DNA of 64,000 nt from Brucella haematophila (GTDB lineage: Bacteria; Pseudomonadota; Alphaproteobacteria; Rhizobiales; Rhizobiaceae). The stretch's first letter is position 1. Each line of letters opens with the position of its first letter. Shown piece after piece: positions 27,493 to 36,709 of this stretch. Under the pieces are notes generated by a model. That model was not told where the DNA came from and searched no databases. It was given only the letters and a program-made list of their open reading frames with translations. The stretch covers positions 164,600 to 228,599 of the forward strand of contig NZ_VCPE01000010.1 in NCBI RefSeq assembly GCF_005938105.1. Direction: 5' to 3'. Both the position numbers and the translations under genes were made by a program.

Positions 27493-29042
27493 TATCGTCC
27501 CTCCGGAGCCATGAAGGTTGCCTTGTAGCGGGCGTGTTCAGCGCCGTCCGCGTCGCGCACTTCGATTTCGTAATCCTTGCGGTGGTCCGAGATGGCGCTG
27601 TGCGGCAAGGTCACAAAGACACGCAATGTCTTCAGCCGGTCAGGTTCCACGGGCACGGCATAATTGCCGTCTGCGTCTGCCGTCTCGTCCTGCACGGTCA
27701 GGGTCGCGCCGGGCAGTCCTTCGATGGAAAGCCGGAAGGTGCGCGGTGTCGGGATCATGTTGAGAAGCTTGACCGTATAGCCGTTGCGGATCGAACCGTC
27801 CGACAGAAGCACATATTGCGGGTTACGGTCGTGCAGGACATTGATGCCGATGCGCTGGCGCATCGACAGCGAAATGACCAGCGTGAGGCCGATCAGCGCC
27901 CAGACGATGAAATAGAACAGGCTGCGCGGACGCAGCACTTTGCCCCATGACAGGTTCTGCACCTTGTCGGAAAGCACATTGGGCGTAGCGTAGACCCGGG
28001 CAGGGGTGATGGGCATCGTCCCGTTGTTGGTGGCAAGCGCCATATTGGCGTCGTAGTCGGCCAGCGTCGCATAGGAGATGAGGCCGCGCGCCTTGCCGAT
28101 CTTGTCCATCACCGAATTGCAGGCATCGATGCACAGCGCACAGGTGATGCATTCCAGCTGCTGGCCGTCGCGAATGTCGATACCCATCGGGCAGGCGGCC
28201 ACACAGGCATTGCAATCCACGCAATCACCGACGGATTCCCCGGTGGCGATTGCCTTCTTGGCATGGCGCGAACGCGGTTCGCCGCGCCAGTCATTATAGG
28301 TCACGGTCAGCGAATTCTCGTCGAGCATCGCGGCCTGAATGCGCGGCCACGGGCACATATAGGTGCAGACCTGTTCGCGCATCAGCCCGCCCAGCGTATA
28401 GGTGGTGGCGGTGAGAATGGCGACGGTGAAATAGGCGACGGGCGCTGCCTGTCCGGTCAGGAAATCGAGCAGCAGGCTTGGCGCATCGGCGAAGTAGAAA
28501 ATCCACGCGCCGCCGGTCAGAACGCCGATCAGGAGCCAGACCGAATGTTTCGTCACCCGTTTCCAGATCTTGTCGAAGGTCCACGGCCCCTTGTCGAGTT
28601 TCATGCGGGCGTTGCGGTCACCTTCGATGGCGCGTTCCACCACGAGATAGAGATCGACCCAGACCGTCTGCGGGCAGGTATAGCCGCACCAAGCGCGGCC
28701 CGCGACGGAGGTGACCAGAAACAGGCCGAGGCCCGCCATGATGAGCAGGCCCGCGACGTAATAAAATTCCTGCGGCCAGATTTCGATGAAGAAGAAATAG
28801 AAGCGGCGGTTGGCGAGATCGATCAGCACGGCCTGATCCGGCGCATAAGGCCCGCGATCCCAGCGCAGCCATGGCGTCAGATAGTAGATGCCCAGCGTGA
28901 TGAGCATGACGAGCCATTTGAAGCGCCGGAACTCACCCTGAACGCGCTTCGGAAAAATCTTGACCCGCGCCGCATAAAGCGACTGCCGCGTCTTGGGGGA
29001 ATTCACTGCCTGAACGTCGATACGTTCGACTTGCTCTGACAT
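27492..29042 (-). CDS. ccoG: cbb3 oxidase accessory Fe-S protein CcoG/FixG
   Basis: This 516-residue polytopic membrane protein carries ferredoxin-type 4Fe-4S motifs: CVDCNACVAACPMGID and CITCALCIDACNSVMDKIG. There is also an AWCGYTCPQTVW motif near residue 110, which is linked to copper reduction in CcoG proteins. The last 150 residues form the periplasmic FixG immunoglobulin-like domain. It is the first gene of ccoGHIS, and its upstream spacer contains an octamer inverted repeat separating it from ccoP. Confidence 0.95.
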   Translation of the reverse strand: MSEQVERIDVQAVNSPKTRQSLYAARVKIFPKRVQGEFRRFKWLVMLITLGIYYLTPWLRWDRGPYAPDQAVLIDLANRRFYFFFIEIWPQEFYYVAGLLIMAGLGLFLVTSVAGRAWCGYTCPQTVWVDLYLVVERAIEGDRNARMKLDKGPWTFDKIWKRVTKHSVWLLIGVLTGGAWIFYFADAPSLLLDFLTGQAAPVAYFTVAILTATTYTLGGLMREQVCTYMCPWPRIQAAMLDENSLTVTYNDWRGEPRSRHAKKAIATGESVGDCVDCNACVAACPMGIDIRDGQQLECITCALCIDACNSVMDKIGKARGLISYATLADYDANMALATNNGTMPITPARVYATPNVLSDKVQNLSWGKVLRPRSLFYFIVWALIGLTLVISLSMRQRIGINVLHDRNPQYVLLSDGSIRNGYTVKLLNMIPTPRTFRLSIEGLPGATLTVQDETADADGNYAVPVEPDRLKTLRVFVTLPHSAISDHRKDYEIEVRDADGAEHARYKATFMAPEGR

Positions 29043-29059
29043 TTTATGCTCCTAGGGAG

Positions 29060-29172
29060 GAGAAGGGAGTAGGGGAATAGGGGAGTAAGGGAGTATGAAG
29101 AACGGGGGGCGACGTTGCGGGCCTTCACAACCAAAACATAATCCCCTATTCCCCTACTGCCTTACTCCCCTC
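29060..29172. repeat. Octamer-type purine/pyrimidine inverted repeat between ccoP and ccoG
   Basis: A GGGAGTA/GGGGAATA-type octamer run at 29064-29096 is mirrored by TATTCCCC/TACTGCC/TTACTCCCC at 29147-29172. Together they make a long imperfect inverted repeat with a spacer of about 50 bases. The same octamer family forms the minisatellite at 42.0-42.2 kb. It could fold in the transcript between ccoNOQP and ccoGHIS. Confidence 0.75.
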
Positions 29173-29175
29173 TCT

Positions 29176-30039
29176 TCATTCTCCCCCGCCCAGCGAATGG
29201 ACGAATATCGCCAGCTGCTTGACGGTTGTGTCGCCGAGGCGCGGTTCCCATGCAGGCATCACGCCGTGCTTGGGATGCGACACCTGACGGATGATTGCGT
29301 CTTCGCCGGAACCATAGAACCAGATCGCATCGGTCAGGTTCGGCGCGCCGAATTCGCGGCTGCCCCTGGCGTCGGCGCCATGGCAGACAGCGCAGTTTTC
29401 CGAGAAGACCTTCTGGCCTGCGGGAACCATCGACGGGTCATGTGGTGTGCCGGTCAGGCTGACCACATAGGCTGCCACATCGCGGATCTGCTGCGGTTCC
29501 AGAATGTCGGCGTAAGCGGGCATTTCGGACGTGCGGGTATCCGCGTCATCCTTGGAACGAACGCCGTGACGGATGGTCGTCAGGATTTCGTCGATGGAAC
29601 CGCCCCACAGCCAGTCATCGTCGTTGAGGTTCGGATAGCCGGGTGCGCCCTGCGCGCCGGAGCCATGGCACTGCACGCAGTTGACGCGGAAGGCAGCCGC
29701 GCCGCCCGCAATGGCGAACTGGCGCAGGTTTTCATCGGCCAGAATTTCATGCACATCCTTGGCCTTGATCTGGTCGAGAATGCCCTGCTTTTCCGCCGCC
29801 ACCTGGCGCATGTCTTCCTGCAACGCGCCGCGGCTCGACCATTGGGTCAGCCCCGCAGTCGAGCTGGAAATCAGTGGCCATGCCGGATAGGCGATGGTGT
29901 AGCCGATGGCGAACAGGATGGTGGCGTAGAAGGTCCACAGCCACCAGCGCGGCATCGGATTGTCGAGTTCGCGGATGCCGTCCCATTCATGGCCGGTGGT
30001 CGAAACACCGCTGACGTCGTCGATATGCTTATCAGTCAT
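29176..30039 (-). CDS. ccoP: cbb3 oxidase diheme cytochrome c subunit CcoP
   Basis: This 287-residue subunit has one N-terminal helix (WWLWTFYATILFAIGYTIAYPAWP) and two periplasmic cytochrome c domains with heme motifs CVQCH (Cys121-His125) and CAVCH (Cys216-His220). ATG 30039 is preferred because AAGGA lies 8 bases upstream. ATG 30048 in the same frame would add three residues. Both overlap the end of ccoQ, implying coupled translation. It receives electrons from cytochrome c and passes them to CcoO. Confidence 0.94.
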   Translation of the reverse strand: MTDKHIDDVSGVSTTGHEWDGIRELDNPMPRWWLWTFYATILFAIGYTIAYPAWPLISSSTAGLTQWSSRGALQEDMRQVAAEKQGILDQIKAKDVHEILADENLRQFAIAGGAAAFRVNCVQCHGSGAQGAPGYPNLNDDDWLWGGSIDEILTTIRHGVRSKDDADTRTSEMPAYADILEPQQIRDVAAYVVSLTGTPHDPSMVPAGQKVFSENCAVCHGADARGSREFGAPNLTDAIWFYGSGEDAIIRQVSHPKHGVMPAWEPRLGDTTVKQLAIFVHSLGGGE

Positions 30040-30190
30040 TTGCGTCATCCTTGAACGGAATGGCTTTCACCTCGTCGGCGATCTTCTTGCTGCCGGGACG
30101 GAAGACATAGAAGACGGTGATAACGAAGAAGACCGTCATGCCGAGCAGGCCCCAGCTGTCGGCGAAGTGGCGCATGGCGTTGTAATCCAT
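30032..30190 (-). CDS. ccoQ: cbb3 oxidase small subunit CcoQ
   Basis: This 52-residue protein has a single helix (SWGLLGMTVFFVITVFYVF) followed by RPGSKK, as in CcoQ/FixQ, which stabilises the CcoP interaction. It sits between ccoO (9-base gap) and ccoP (overlap), the usual operon order. Confidence 0.93.
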   Translation of the reverse strand: MDYNAMRHFADSWGLLGMTVFFVITVFYVFRPGSKKIADEVKAIPFKDDAND

Positions 30191-30199
30191 GGGAAGCTC

Positions 30200-30931
30200 C
30201 TATCGCGCTTTGGGGGATTGATCGTAGGTCGAGAAATCGACCAGCGTGCCGAGCATCTGGAGATAGGCGATAAGCGCATCCATCTCCGTTACCGCAGCCG
30301 GATTGCCGTCGAAATCGCCGAGCTTGGCCTTGGGATAACGCCCCTCGACGCCGGATGTGTCGGCTTCGGGATCGGCCTGCGCCTTCAGGTCGTCCAGCGC
30401 ATTGTCGATCATATCCTGCGTATAGGGCACGCCCACTGCGACATTGGCCTTGAGATCGGCAGCAATGTTACTGGCGCTCAGCGGCGTATCCTTCAGGAAG
30501 CCGTAGCTCGGCATGACCGATTCCGGCACCACGTCGCGCGGGCGGATCAGGTGCTGGACGTGCCATTCGTTGGAATAGCGGCCCCCGACGCGGGCGAGGT
30601 CCGGCCCCGTGCGCTTGGAGCCCCACTGGAACGAATGGTCATACATGGATTCCGCCGCAAGGCTGTAATGCCCGTAGCGTTCCACCTCGTCACGGAAAGG
30701 GCGGATCATCTGGCTGTGGCACAGATAGCAGCCCTCGCGCACATAGATATTGCGTCCCGCAAGCTCGAGCGGTGAATAGGGACGCATCCCTTCCACCTTT
30801 TCGATGGTGTTTTCGAGATAGAAAAGCGGCGCGATTTCCACGATGCCGCCAATCAGCACCACGGTCAGCGATCCAACCAGCAGCAGCGTTGCGTTCTTTT
30901 CGATTACGGCGTGTTTTTTCAGAAAGGACAT
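30200..30931 (-). CDS. ccoO: cbb3 oxidase monoheme cytochrome c subunit CcoO
   Basis: This 243-residue subunit is anchored by an N-terminal helix ([20 protein letters not shown]). It has the heme motif CYLCH at Cys68-His72 ([15 protein letters not shown]) and later Met residues ([11 protein letters not shown]) suited to axial ligation. The start at 30931 is chosen because the longer frame overlaps ccoN and is not family sequence. It lies 13 bases after ccoN. Confidence 0.95.
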   Translation of the reverse strand: MSFLKKHAVIEKNATLLLVGSLTVVLIGGIVEIAPLFYLENTIEKVEGMRPYSPLELAGRNIYVREGCYLCHSQMIRPFRDEVERYGHYSLAAESMYDHSFQWGSKRTGPDLARVGGRYSNEWHVQHLIRPRDVVPESVMPSYGFLKDTPLSASNIAADLKANVAVGVPYTQDMIDNALDDLKAQADPEADTSGVEGRYPKAKLGDFDGNPAAVTEMDALIAYLQMLGTLVDFSTYDQSPKAR

Positions 30932-30944
30932 GTGTGTTCGATCC

Positions 30945-32573
30945 TTATTCCGCAGGCTGCATCGCTGATGCCGGCTTGGCCGGGGTTGCGCCGGCGATCG
31001 GCGCCTCATCGCGCAGGTTTCCGCGAATGGTCTGATAGACGTTCCAGGCCATGACGAGACCGCCCGTGAGGTAGAGCAGGCCGCCGGTCACGCGGATGAC
31101 GTAGTAAGGGAACATCGCGGCGACCGTTTCTGCGAAGGAATAGACGAGGAAACCCTGATCGTCGTATTCGCGCCACATCAGGCCCTGCTGGATACCCGCA
31201 ACCCACATGGCGGCGGCGTAGAGCACGATGCCGAGAATGGCGAGCCAGAAGTGCCAGTTGACCATGCGCACCGAGTAGAGGCGCTCACGGTTCCACAGTT
31301 TAGGAGCCAGATAATAGATCGCGCCGAAGGTGATCATGCCGTTCCAGCCAAGCGCGCCGGAATGAACGTGACCGATGGTCCAGTCGGTATAGTGCGACAG
31401 AGAATTGACCGCCTTGATCGACATCAGCGGGCCTTCGAAGGTCGCCATGCCGTAGAAGGCGATGGCAGCCACCATCATGCGGATGATCGGATCGGTGCGG
31501 ATCTTGTCCCATGCGCCCGACAGCGTCATCAGGCCGTTGATCATGCCGCCCCAGGACGGCATCCACAGCATGATCGAGAACACCATGCCCAGAGTCTGCG
31601 CCCAGTCGGGCAGTGCGGTATAGTGCAGATGGTGCGGACCGGCCCAGATATAGAGGAAGATCAGCGACCAGAAGTGGATGATCGACAGGCGGTAGGAATA
31701 GACCGGACGGTTCGCCTGCTTCGGCACGAAGTAATACATCATGCCGAGGAATGAGGTGGTCAGGAAGAAGCCGACGGCATTGTGGCCGTACCACCATTGC
31801 GTCAGCGCATCCTGAACGCCCGAGAAGGCGGAATAGCTCTTGGTGCCAAGGAAGGAGACCGGCACGGCAAGGTTATTCACGATATGCAGCATGGCGATGG
31901 TGATGATGAAGCCGAGGAAGAACCAGTTGGCCACATAGATATGCGGCTCCTTGCGCTTCAGCACGGTGCCAAGGAACACGACCAGATAGGCGACCCAGAC
32001 GATGGTCAGCCAGATGTCGACATACCATTCCGGCTCGGCATATTCGCGGCTCTGCGTGATGCCGAGCAGATAGCCGGTGGCGGCCATGACGATGAAAAGC
32101 TGGTAGCCCCAGAACACGAACCAGGCCAGATCGCCGCCGAACAGGCGGGCGCGGCAGGTGCGCTGCACCACATAGAAGGATGTGGTGATGAGCGCGGTGC
32201 CGCAGAAGGCGAAGATGACGGCGGAAGTGTGCAGCGGGCGCACGCGGCCGAAGTTCAGCCATGGTTCCAGATTGAGATCCGGAAAAGCGAGCTGCGCGGC
32301 GATAACAACGCCGACGAGGAAGCCGACAACGCCCCAGAACACTGTCGCAATCAGGCCGTAGCGGATCGGACCATCCATATAGACGGACTGATCCGTCTTT
32401 TTCGGCGTCAGACCGTAATCGGCGTTGCGCAACAGAAGAATGGTGAAAATGGCGAGCACGACGAACAGAATCCACATATGGGTTCTGAACAGCTCGTCAT
32501 GGGAAAATCCGGCCAGGAGAACGGCAAAAAGCGCTCCCAGACCGGATAGGACTGTTCCAGCGGCGTAGTTCAT
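30945..32573 (-). CDS. ccoN: cbb3 oxidase catalytic subunit CcoN
   Basis: This 542-residue heme-copper oxidase subunit I has about twelve helices. Histidine-bearing motifs visible are [27 protein letters not shown] (copper ligand region), [15 protein letters not shown], and the late [17 protein letters not shown] segment. It reduces oxygen at low tension. ATG 32573 follows GAGGGG, and the longer frame is rejected. A perfect FixK/Fnr box lies 90-103 bases upstream, so microaerobic induction is expected for ccoNOQP. Confidence 0.96.
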   Translation of the reverse strand: MNYAAGTVLSGLGALFAVLLAGFSHDELFRTHMWILFVVLAIFTILLLRNADYGLTPKKTDQSVYMDGPIRYGLIATVFWGVVGFLVGVVIAAQLAFPDLNLEPWLNFGRVRPLHTSAVIFAFCGTALITTSFYVVQRTCRARLFGGDLAWFVFWGYQLFIVMAATGYLLGITQSREYAEPEWYVDIWLTIVWVAYLVVFLGTVLKRKEPHIYVANWFFLGFIITIAMLHIVNNLAVPVSFLGTKSYSAFSGVQDALTQWWYGHNAVGFFLTTSFLGMMYYFVPKQANRPVYSYRLSIIHFWSLIFLYIWAGPHHLHYTALPDWAQTLGMVFSIMLWMPSWGGMINGLMTLSGAWDKIRTDPIIRMMVAAIAFYGMATFEGPLMSIKAVNSLSHYTDWTIGHVHSGALGWNGMITFGAIYYLAPKLWNRERLYSVRMVNWHFWLAILGIVLYAAAMWVAGIQQGLMWREYDDQGFLVYSFAETVAAMFPYYVIRVTGGLLYLTGGLVMAWNVYQTIRGNLRDEAPIAGATPAKPASAMQPAE

Positions 32574-32662
32574 GAAATCCCCTCGCAGCGCGTAACGAAG
32601 ACCGCCCGTCAGGGGCAGTTGTAGCGACAGGATTTCTATCGGCGCTCCGTGGCGTGCTGTCA

Positions 32663-32676
32663 TTGATCCTAATCAA
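32663..32676 (-). promoter_or_regulatory. FixK/Fnr-type anaerobox upstream of ccoN
   Basis: TTGATCCTAATCAA is a perfect TTGAT-N4-ATCAA palindrome, the consensus for FixK/FnrN/Fnr regulators. It lies about 90 bases before the ccoN start codon, a position compatible with activation. Confidence 0.88.
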
Positions 32677-32711
32677 CGACGATTTTCTAGGGAGAGAAGT
32701 GACCCCGGAGC

Positions 32712-34064
32712 TTATGTCACCGGGATGGTCATCGAGGCGCGAAGACCGCCATCGGGACGGTTCACCAGATCGAATGTGCCTTCCATCCGCGTGACCGCCA
32801 TTTGCACGATGGCAAGGCCGAGGCCACTGCCATTATCCTGCCGGTGCTTGCCGCGGAAAAAGCGCTCGGTGACATGCGGCATTTCGATGTCGGGAATACC
32901 GGGGCCGCTGTCTTCGACGGTGAGGGTGAGGCGGTTGTCCGCGACGGTAAAACCGCAGCGCACACAGCCACCCGGCGGGGAATGCAGCACTGCGTTTTCG
33001 ATCAGGTTGCGCGCCGCCAGCGTGAAGAGATGCGGGAACGGCATCTGCACGAGCGGCATGCCCTCCAGCAGTTCGATGGCGACGCCGCGCTGGGCGCCGA
33101 GCATGCGCATATCGGTGGCGATAGTGTGCACGAGCCTGCAGGCCGGTTCCGGCGTCGGTGTTTCGGTTTCATCGGAAGTTTCAAGCGCTGCAAGATCGAG
33201 CAGCTGACCGACCAGCCTGCTGGTGCGGTCCACACCGGCTGCAATCTGGCGCACCGCGTTGGCGCGGACAGCTTCGTCCTTTGCGCCTTCGGCGATCTGC
33301 GCCTGCGTCTTCAGACCGGCGAGCGGCGTCTTCAGCTCATGGGCGGCGAAGATCGCGAAGTTGCGCTCGCGCTCGCGCGCTTCCTCGACACGGTGGAACA
33401 GCCCGTTCAGCGCGGTCACGACAGGGGCGATTTCCTTTGGCAGATTGTCTTCCGGCAGCGGGCGTAAATCCTGTGCCTGTCGCTTCGACAGCACGGCGGC
33501 AAGGTTGCTCAACGGGTTGAGCCCGCGCCGCACGCAAAGCCAGATCATGCCTGCCAGCAGTGGCAGCACCAGAAGGGCAGGTATGACCAGCCCCGTCACC
33601 ACATTGCGGACCAGTCTTTCACGAACATAGAGACTATCACCGACCATCACGCGCAGACCAAGCTGCGTGTTTTCAACGGCAAATACCCGCCAGCGCTCGC
33701 CAGCGACAACCGTGTTGGAAAAGCCGTTCGCCACGCTCGTCAGCCGTGTGACAGGCGCGCTTTCCGAACGCCCGACCAGCTTGCCGTCCAGCGCCCAGAT
33801 CTGGCAGAAAAGCTGCCGGTCATAGTCGGAAAATTCCGGCATGGGCTTGAGTGAGAGCTGCCCCCCATCGCCATTGGGGCCGACTTCCACGCGGTGATCG
33901 CTCAAAAGCGAATTGACCATGCGCGCGGCTTCCATGAGGCGCGCATCCAGAACCTTTTCCAGCTGGGCCTGAGTGGTCGTGTGAATCCAGACCACGGCAA
34001 TCAGCCAGACGATGCAGGTTACACCAATCAGAATGCCGGTCAGACGGCCACGGATCGAACTCAT
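32712..34064 (-). CDS. Sensor histidine kinase, QseC/PmrB-like
   Basis: This 450-residue membrane kinase has two helices (residues 10-27 and 157-178) bracketing a periplasmic sensor of about 130 residues. A HAMP-like linker, the H-box FAAHELKTPLAGL with His242, N-box RNLIENAVLHSPPGG, and G-boxes DSGPGIP and GSGLGLAI follow. The H-box style is that of QseC/PmrB/TctE kinases. It overlaps its regulator gene by four bases. The signal is unknown. A divergent dsbD and adjacent cbb3 genes hint at a thiol, metal or envelope stress signal, which is inference. Confidence 0.9.
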   Translation of the reverse strand: MSSIRGRLTGILIGVTCIVWLIAVVWIHTTTQAQLEKVLDARLMEAARMVNSLLSDHRVEVGPNGDGGQLSLKPMPEFSDYDRQLFCQIWALDGKLVGRSESAPVTRLTSVANGFSNTVVAGERWRVFAVENTQLGLRVMVGDSLYVRERLVRNVVTGLVIPALLVLPLLAGMIWLCVRRGLNPLSNLAAVLSKRQAQDLRPLPEDNLPKEIAPVVTALNGLFHRVEEARERERNFAIFAAHELKTPLAGLKTQAQIAEGAKDEAVRANAVRQIAAGVDRTSRLVGQLLDLAALETSDETETPTPEPACRLVHTIATDMRMLGAQRGVAIELLEGMPLVQMPFPHLFTLAARNLIENAVLHSPPGGCVRCGFTVADNRLTLTVEDSGPGIPDIEMPHVTERFFRGKHRQDNGSGLGLAIVQMAVTRMEGTFDLVNRPDGGLRASMTIPVT

Positions 34065-34726
34065 GCGCAGGCCCCCGCCAGACGATAGCCGACACCGCGC
34101 ACCGTCTCGATGAAATCGGAGCCGAGCTTGGAGCGCAGGTGATGGACATGCACCTCCACTGCATTGCTCTCCACTTCTTCCTGCCAGCCATAAAGCGCTT
34201 CTTCCAGCGATGATTTGGAAAGCGTTGCATTGGGGCGCTCCATCAGCGCGCGCAGGATCGAGAATTCACGCCGCGTCAGCCGCAGCGGTTCGCCCTTGAA
34301 GCGCGCCGACATTTCCGCCGGATCAAGCTCGACGCCGCGCCATTCCAGCATGGCATTGGCGCGACCAGCCCCGCGCCGCGCAATGGCGCGCACCCGGGCG
34401 GCCAGCTCATGCAGGTCGAACGGTTTGCCGACATAGTCGTCGGCGCCGGCGTCCAGCCCTGCAATGCGTTCCGGCACCTGATCGCGAGCGGTCAGAAGCA
34501 GTACCGGCGTGTCGTCGCGACCGCGCCGCATGGTCTTCAGAATGTCGAGGCCGGAGCCGTCTGGCAGCATAAGATCGAGCACGACGGCGTTGTAATTCTG
34601 CGCTGCTAGGGCTGCTTCGGCATCGCCGCAGGTCGAGACCGCATCCACGGTGAAACCGGCAATGCCCAAACCAACGGACAGCCCGTCGAGCAGGATTGCA
34701 TCGTCTTCAACCACCAGAATGCGCAT
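34061..34726 (-). CDS. OmpR/PhoB-family response regulator, QseB/PmrA-like
   Basis: This 221-residue regulator has a receiver domain with the acidic pocket near residues 7-9, the phospho-acceptor Asp51 (VLDLMLPDG), and Lys101 in GKPFDL. A C-terminal winged helix follows (LTRREFSILRALMERPNATLSKSSLEEALY...VHHLRSKLG). It is first in the operon with the kinase. A tandem CTTAAG-N5-CTTAAG site lies in the divergent promoter shared with dsbD, matching the site type of the PmrA/QseB subfamily, so both autoregulation and control of dsbD are likely. Confidence 0.92.
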   Translation of the reverse strand: MRILVVEDDAILLDGLSVGLGIAGFTVDAVSTCGDAEAALAAQNYNAVVLDLMLPDGSGLDILKTMRRGRDDTPVLLLTARDQVPERIAGLDAGADDYVGKPFDLHELAARVRAIARRGAGRANAMLEWRGVELDPAEMSARFKGEPLRLTRREFSILRALMERPNATLSKSSLEEALYGWQEEVESNAVEVHVHHLRSKLGSDFIETVRGVGYRLAGACA

Positions 34727-34786
34727 TGGTCTTCCTGTTTTCGCCTTGTTGTCGTTTTAAATCAGCCCGGCTTCTGGCCATCCCAG

Positions 34787-34803
34787 CTTAAGGCTGTCTT
34801 AAG
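34787..34803. promoter_or_regulatory. Tandem PmrA/QseB-type box between the regulator gene and dsbD
   Basis: CTTAAGGCTGTCTTAAG is a direct repeat of CTTAAG with an 11-bp period. This is the arrangement bound by PmrA/QseB-class OmpR-family dimers. It is 60 bases from the regulator start and 64 from the dsbD start. The repeat itself is plain in the sequence. Its recognition by this particular regulator is inferred. Confidence 0.65.
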
Positions 34804-34867
34804 GTGGCGGCGGCATTCGCCTTTTGCAACATAATCAATTTTCTACGAATCAGTTCGGAAAACCGGA

Positions 34868-36688
34868 ATGCGTCTTTCTGCGAGCCTTGTGAGTTTCGCC
34901 CTCCTGATCTTCACGGCGTTCTCGTCAGCCCTGGCCGCTGGCCCTTTGCCGGTGAACGATGCTTTTCGTCTTGGCGTGACGAAGGATGCCGATGGACGTC
35001 TCGTGCTCGGCTGGACCATTGCCGAAGGCTATTATCTCTATCGCGATCATATTGCCGCAAAAGACGACAAGGGCAATGCGCTCAATGTCGATACGCAGCC
35101 CGGCATTGCCAAGGACGACCCGAATTTCGGCAGGCTCGAAGTCTATTATCGCTATGCCAGTGCCAGCCTTAACGCGGAAACCGCACCGGTGGAAATCACC
35201 TATCAGGGTTGTCAGGAAGACGGCATCTGCTACCGGCCCGAAACGCTGACAGTCGACCCGGTGACGCTGGCCGTTTCAAGCCAGATGGGCACCCTGGCCA
35301 AGGCCCAATCCCAGTCTTTTGCGCAAGGCACTGCTTTCACCACCGCTGCGCCGCAGATGGCTGCAAGCACGGCCACTGAAAGCAAGGCTTTTGCGCTCGC
35401 GCCTGAAAAGGGCATGGTCGAAAACCTGCTGGCCGAGGGCGGCACGGGCTTTGTCATTGCGGCCTTTCTTGCCTTCGGGGTGCTGCTGGCCTTCACGCCG
35501 TGTGTCTTCCCGATCTATCCCATCGTCGCCGGAACGCTGGCGCGCGAAGGTGAAAAACTGACGGCAAAACGCGGCTTCGTCCTCTCCTCCATCTATGTGG
35601 TCAGTCTGGCTTTGGGCTTTGCGCTGGTGGGGGCGATCGCTGGCTGGTCGGGGCAGAACCTGCAAATGGTCCTGCAATCGAAATGGACGGCACTCGCTCT
35701 GGCGGCGCTGTTCACCTTGCTGGCCGTATCCATGTTCGGCCTGTTCCAGATCCAGCTTCCAAGCCGGTGGGTCAGCGCGGTTTCCGCGCAGACCGGCCAG
35801 CGCACAGGCTCCAAGCGCTCTGCCGCCGTGCTCGGCTTCTCGTCGGTGCTGATTGTCGGCCCTTGCGTGACCGCACCGCTGGCGGGCGCGCTTCTCTATA
35901 TTGCACAGACGGCCAATGTCGCGCTGGGTGCCGGGGCACTCTTCGCGCTTGGCATCGGCAAGGGCTTGCCGCTGATCGCTTTCGCGACCCTTGGCGCGGG
36001 CACGCTGCCGCGCGCAGGCGCATGGATGGAAACCGTGAAGCAGATTTTCGGCTTCGGTTTTCTGGCAACCGCCATCTTCATGGCTGCACCGCTTTTGCCT
36101 TCGGGCGTGGATATGGCGCTCTGGGCCATTCTGCTGTTCGGCGTGGCAAGTTTTGCCTTCCTCAAAGTGCCGGGGCATGGCGTTGTGGCCCGCACGATTG
36201 GCGCGGCGGCCTTCGTTTACGCAACCATTCTGATGCTCGGCCTTGCGTCTGGCGGCAGAGATCCGTTGCAACCGCTGGCCGTATTCGCTAACCGTGGCGA
36301 CAACCAGAATATGGCCGAGCTGCGATTCGCGCCGGTCGATACGGTTTCTTCCCTTCAGGAGAAGCTTGCGACAGTGGAAGGCTCGCGCCCGACACTGATC
36401 TATTTCACGGCGGATTGGTGCGTGAGTTGCTCCACCGTGGAAAAGCGCGTGTTGCCGGATGCCGATGTGAAGAAAAGCCTGAACGGCTATCAGCTCATCA
36501 AGGCTGATATTTCCGATCTGACCAATGGCAATGCAGACCTGATGGCGAAGCTGAAAGTGGCTGGCCCGCCGACGATGATTTTCTTCGACAAGGCAAGCCG
36601 CGAGCGGGAGGGGACGAGACTGGTGGGCGATGTCACGTCTGCCACCATTGCCCGGTCGGCTGGTCTCACCACCGATGGCCGGATGTAA
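34868..36688 (+). CDS. dsbD: Thiol:disulfide interchange protein DsbD
   Basis: This 606-residue transmembrane reductase carries electrons from cytoplasmic thioredoxin to periplasmic partners. A signal peptide (to about residue 23) precedes the N-terminal immunoglobulin-like domain with Cys115 and Cys121 (YQGCQEDGICY). Eight membrane helices follow with Cys212 (FTPCVFP) and Cys333 (VGPCVTAPLAGA). The C-terminal thioredoxin domain has CVSC at 518-521. All three redox pairs are intact. Downstream are an L,D-transpeptidase and a DsbA-like gene on the same strand, so a periplasmic thiol and cell-wall group is likely. The neighbouring cco genes may benefit through cytochrome c maturation. Confidence 0.95.
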   Translation: MRLSASLVSFALLIFTAFSSALAAGPLPVNDAFRLGVTKDADGRLVLGWTIAEGYYLYRDHIAAKDDKGNALNVDTQPGIAKDDPNFGRLEVYYRYASASLNAETAPVEITYQGCQEDGICYRPETLTVDPVTLAVSSQMGTLAKAQSQSFAQGTAFTTAAPQMAASTATESKAFALAPEKGMVENLLAEGGTGFVIAAFLAFGVLLAFTPCVFPIYPIVAGTLAREGEKLTAKRGFVLSSIYVVSLALGFALVGAIAGWSGQNLQMVLQSKWTALALAALFTLLAVSMFGLFQIQLPSRWVSAVSAQTGQRTGSKRSAAVLGFSSVLIVGPCVTAPLAGALLYIAQTANVALGAGALFALGIGKGLPLIAFATLGAGTLPRAGAWMETVKQIFGFGFLATAIFMAAPLLPSGVDMALWAILLFGVASFAFLKVPGHGVVARTIGAAAFVYATILMLGLASGGRDPLQPLAVFANRGDNQNMAELRFAPVDTVSSLQEKLATVEGSRPTLIYFTADWCVSCSTVEKRVLPDADVKKSLNGYQLIKADISDLTNGNADLMAKLKVAGPPTMIFFDKASREREGTRLVGDVTSATIARSAGLTTDGRM

Positions 36689-36709
36689 TCGCAGAAACAA
36701 GGATTGAAG

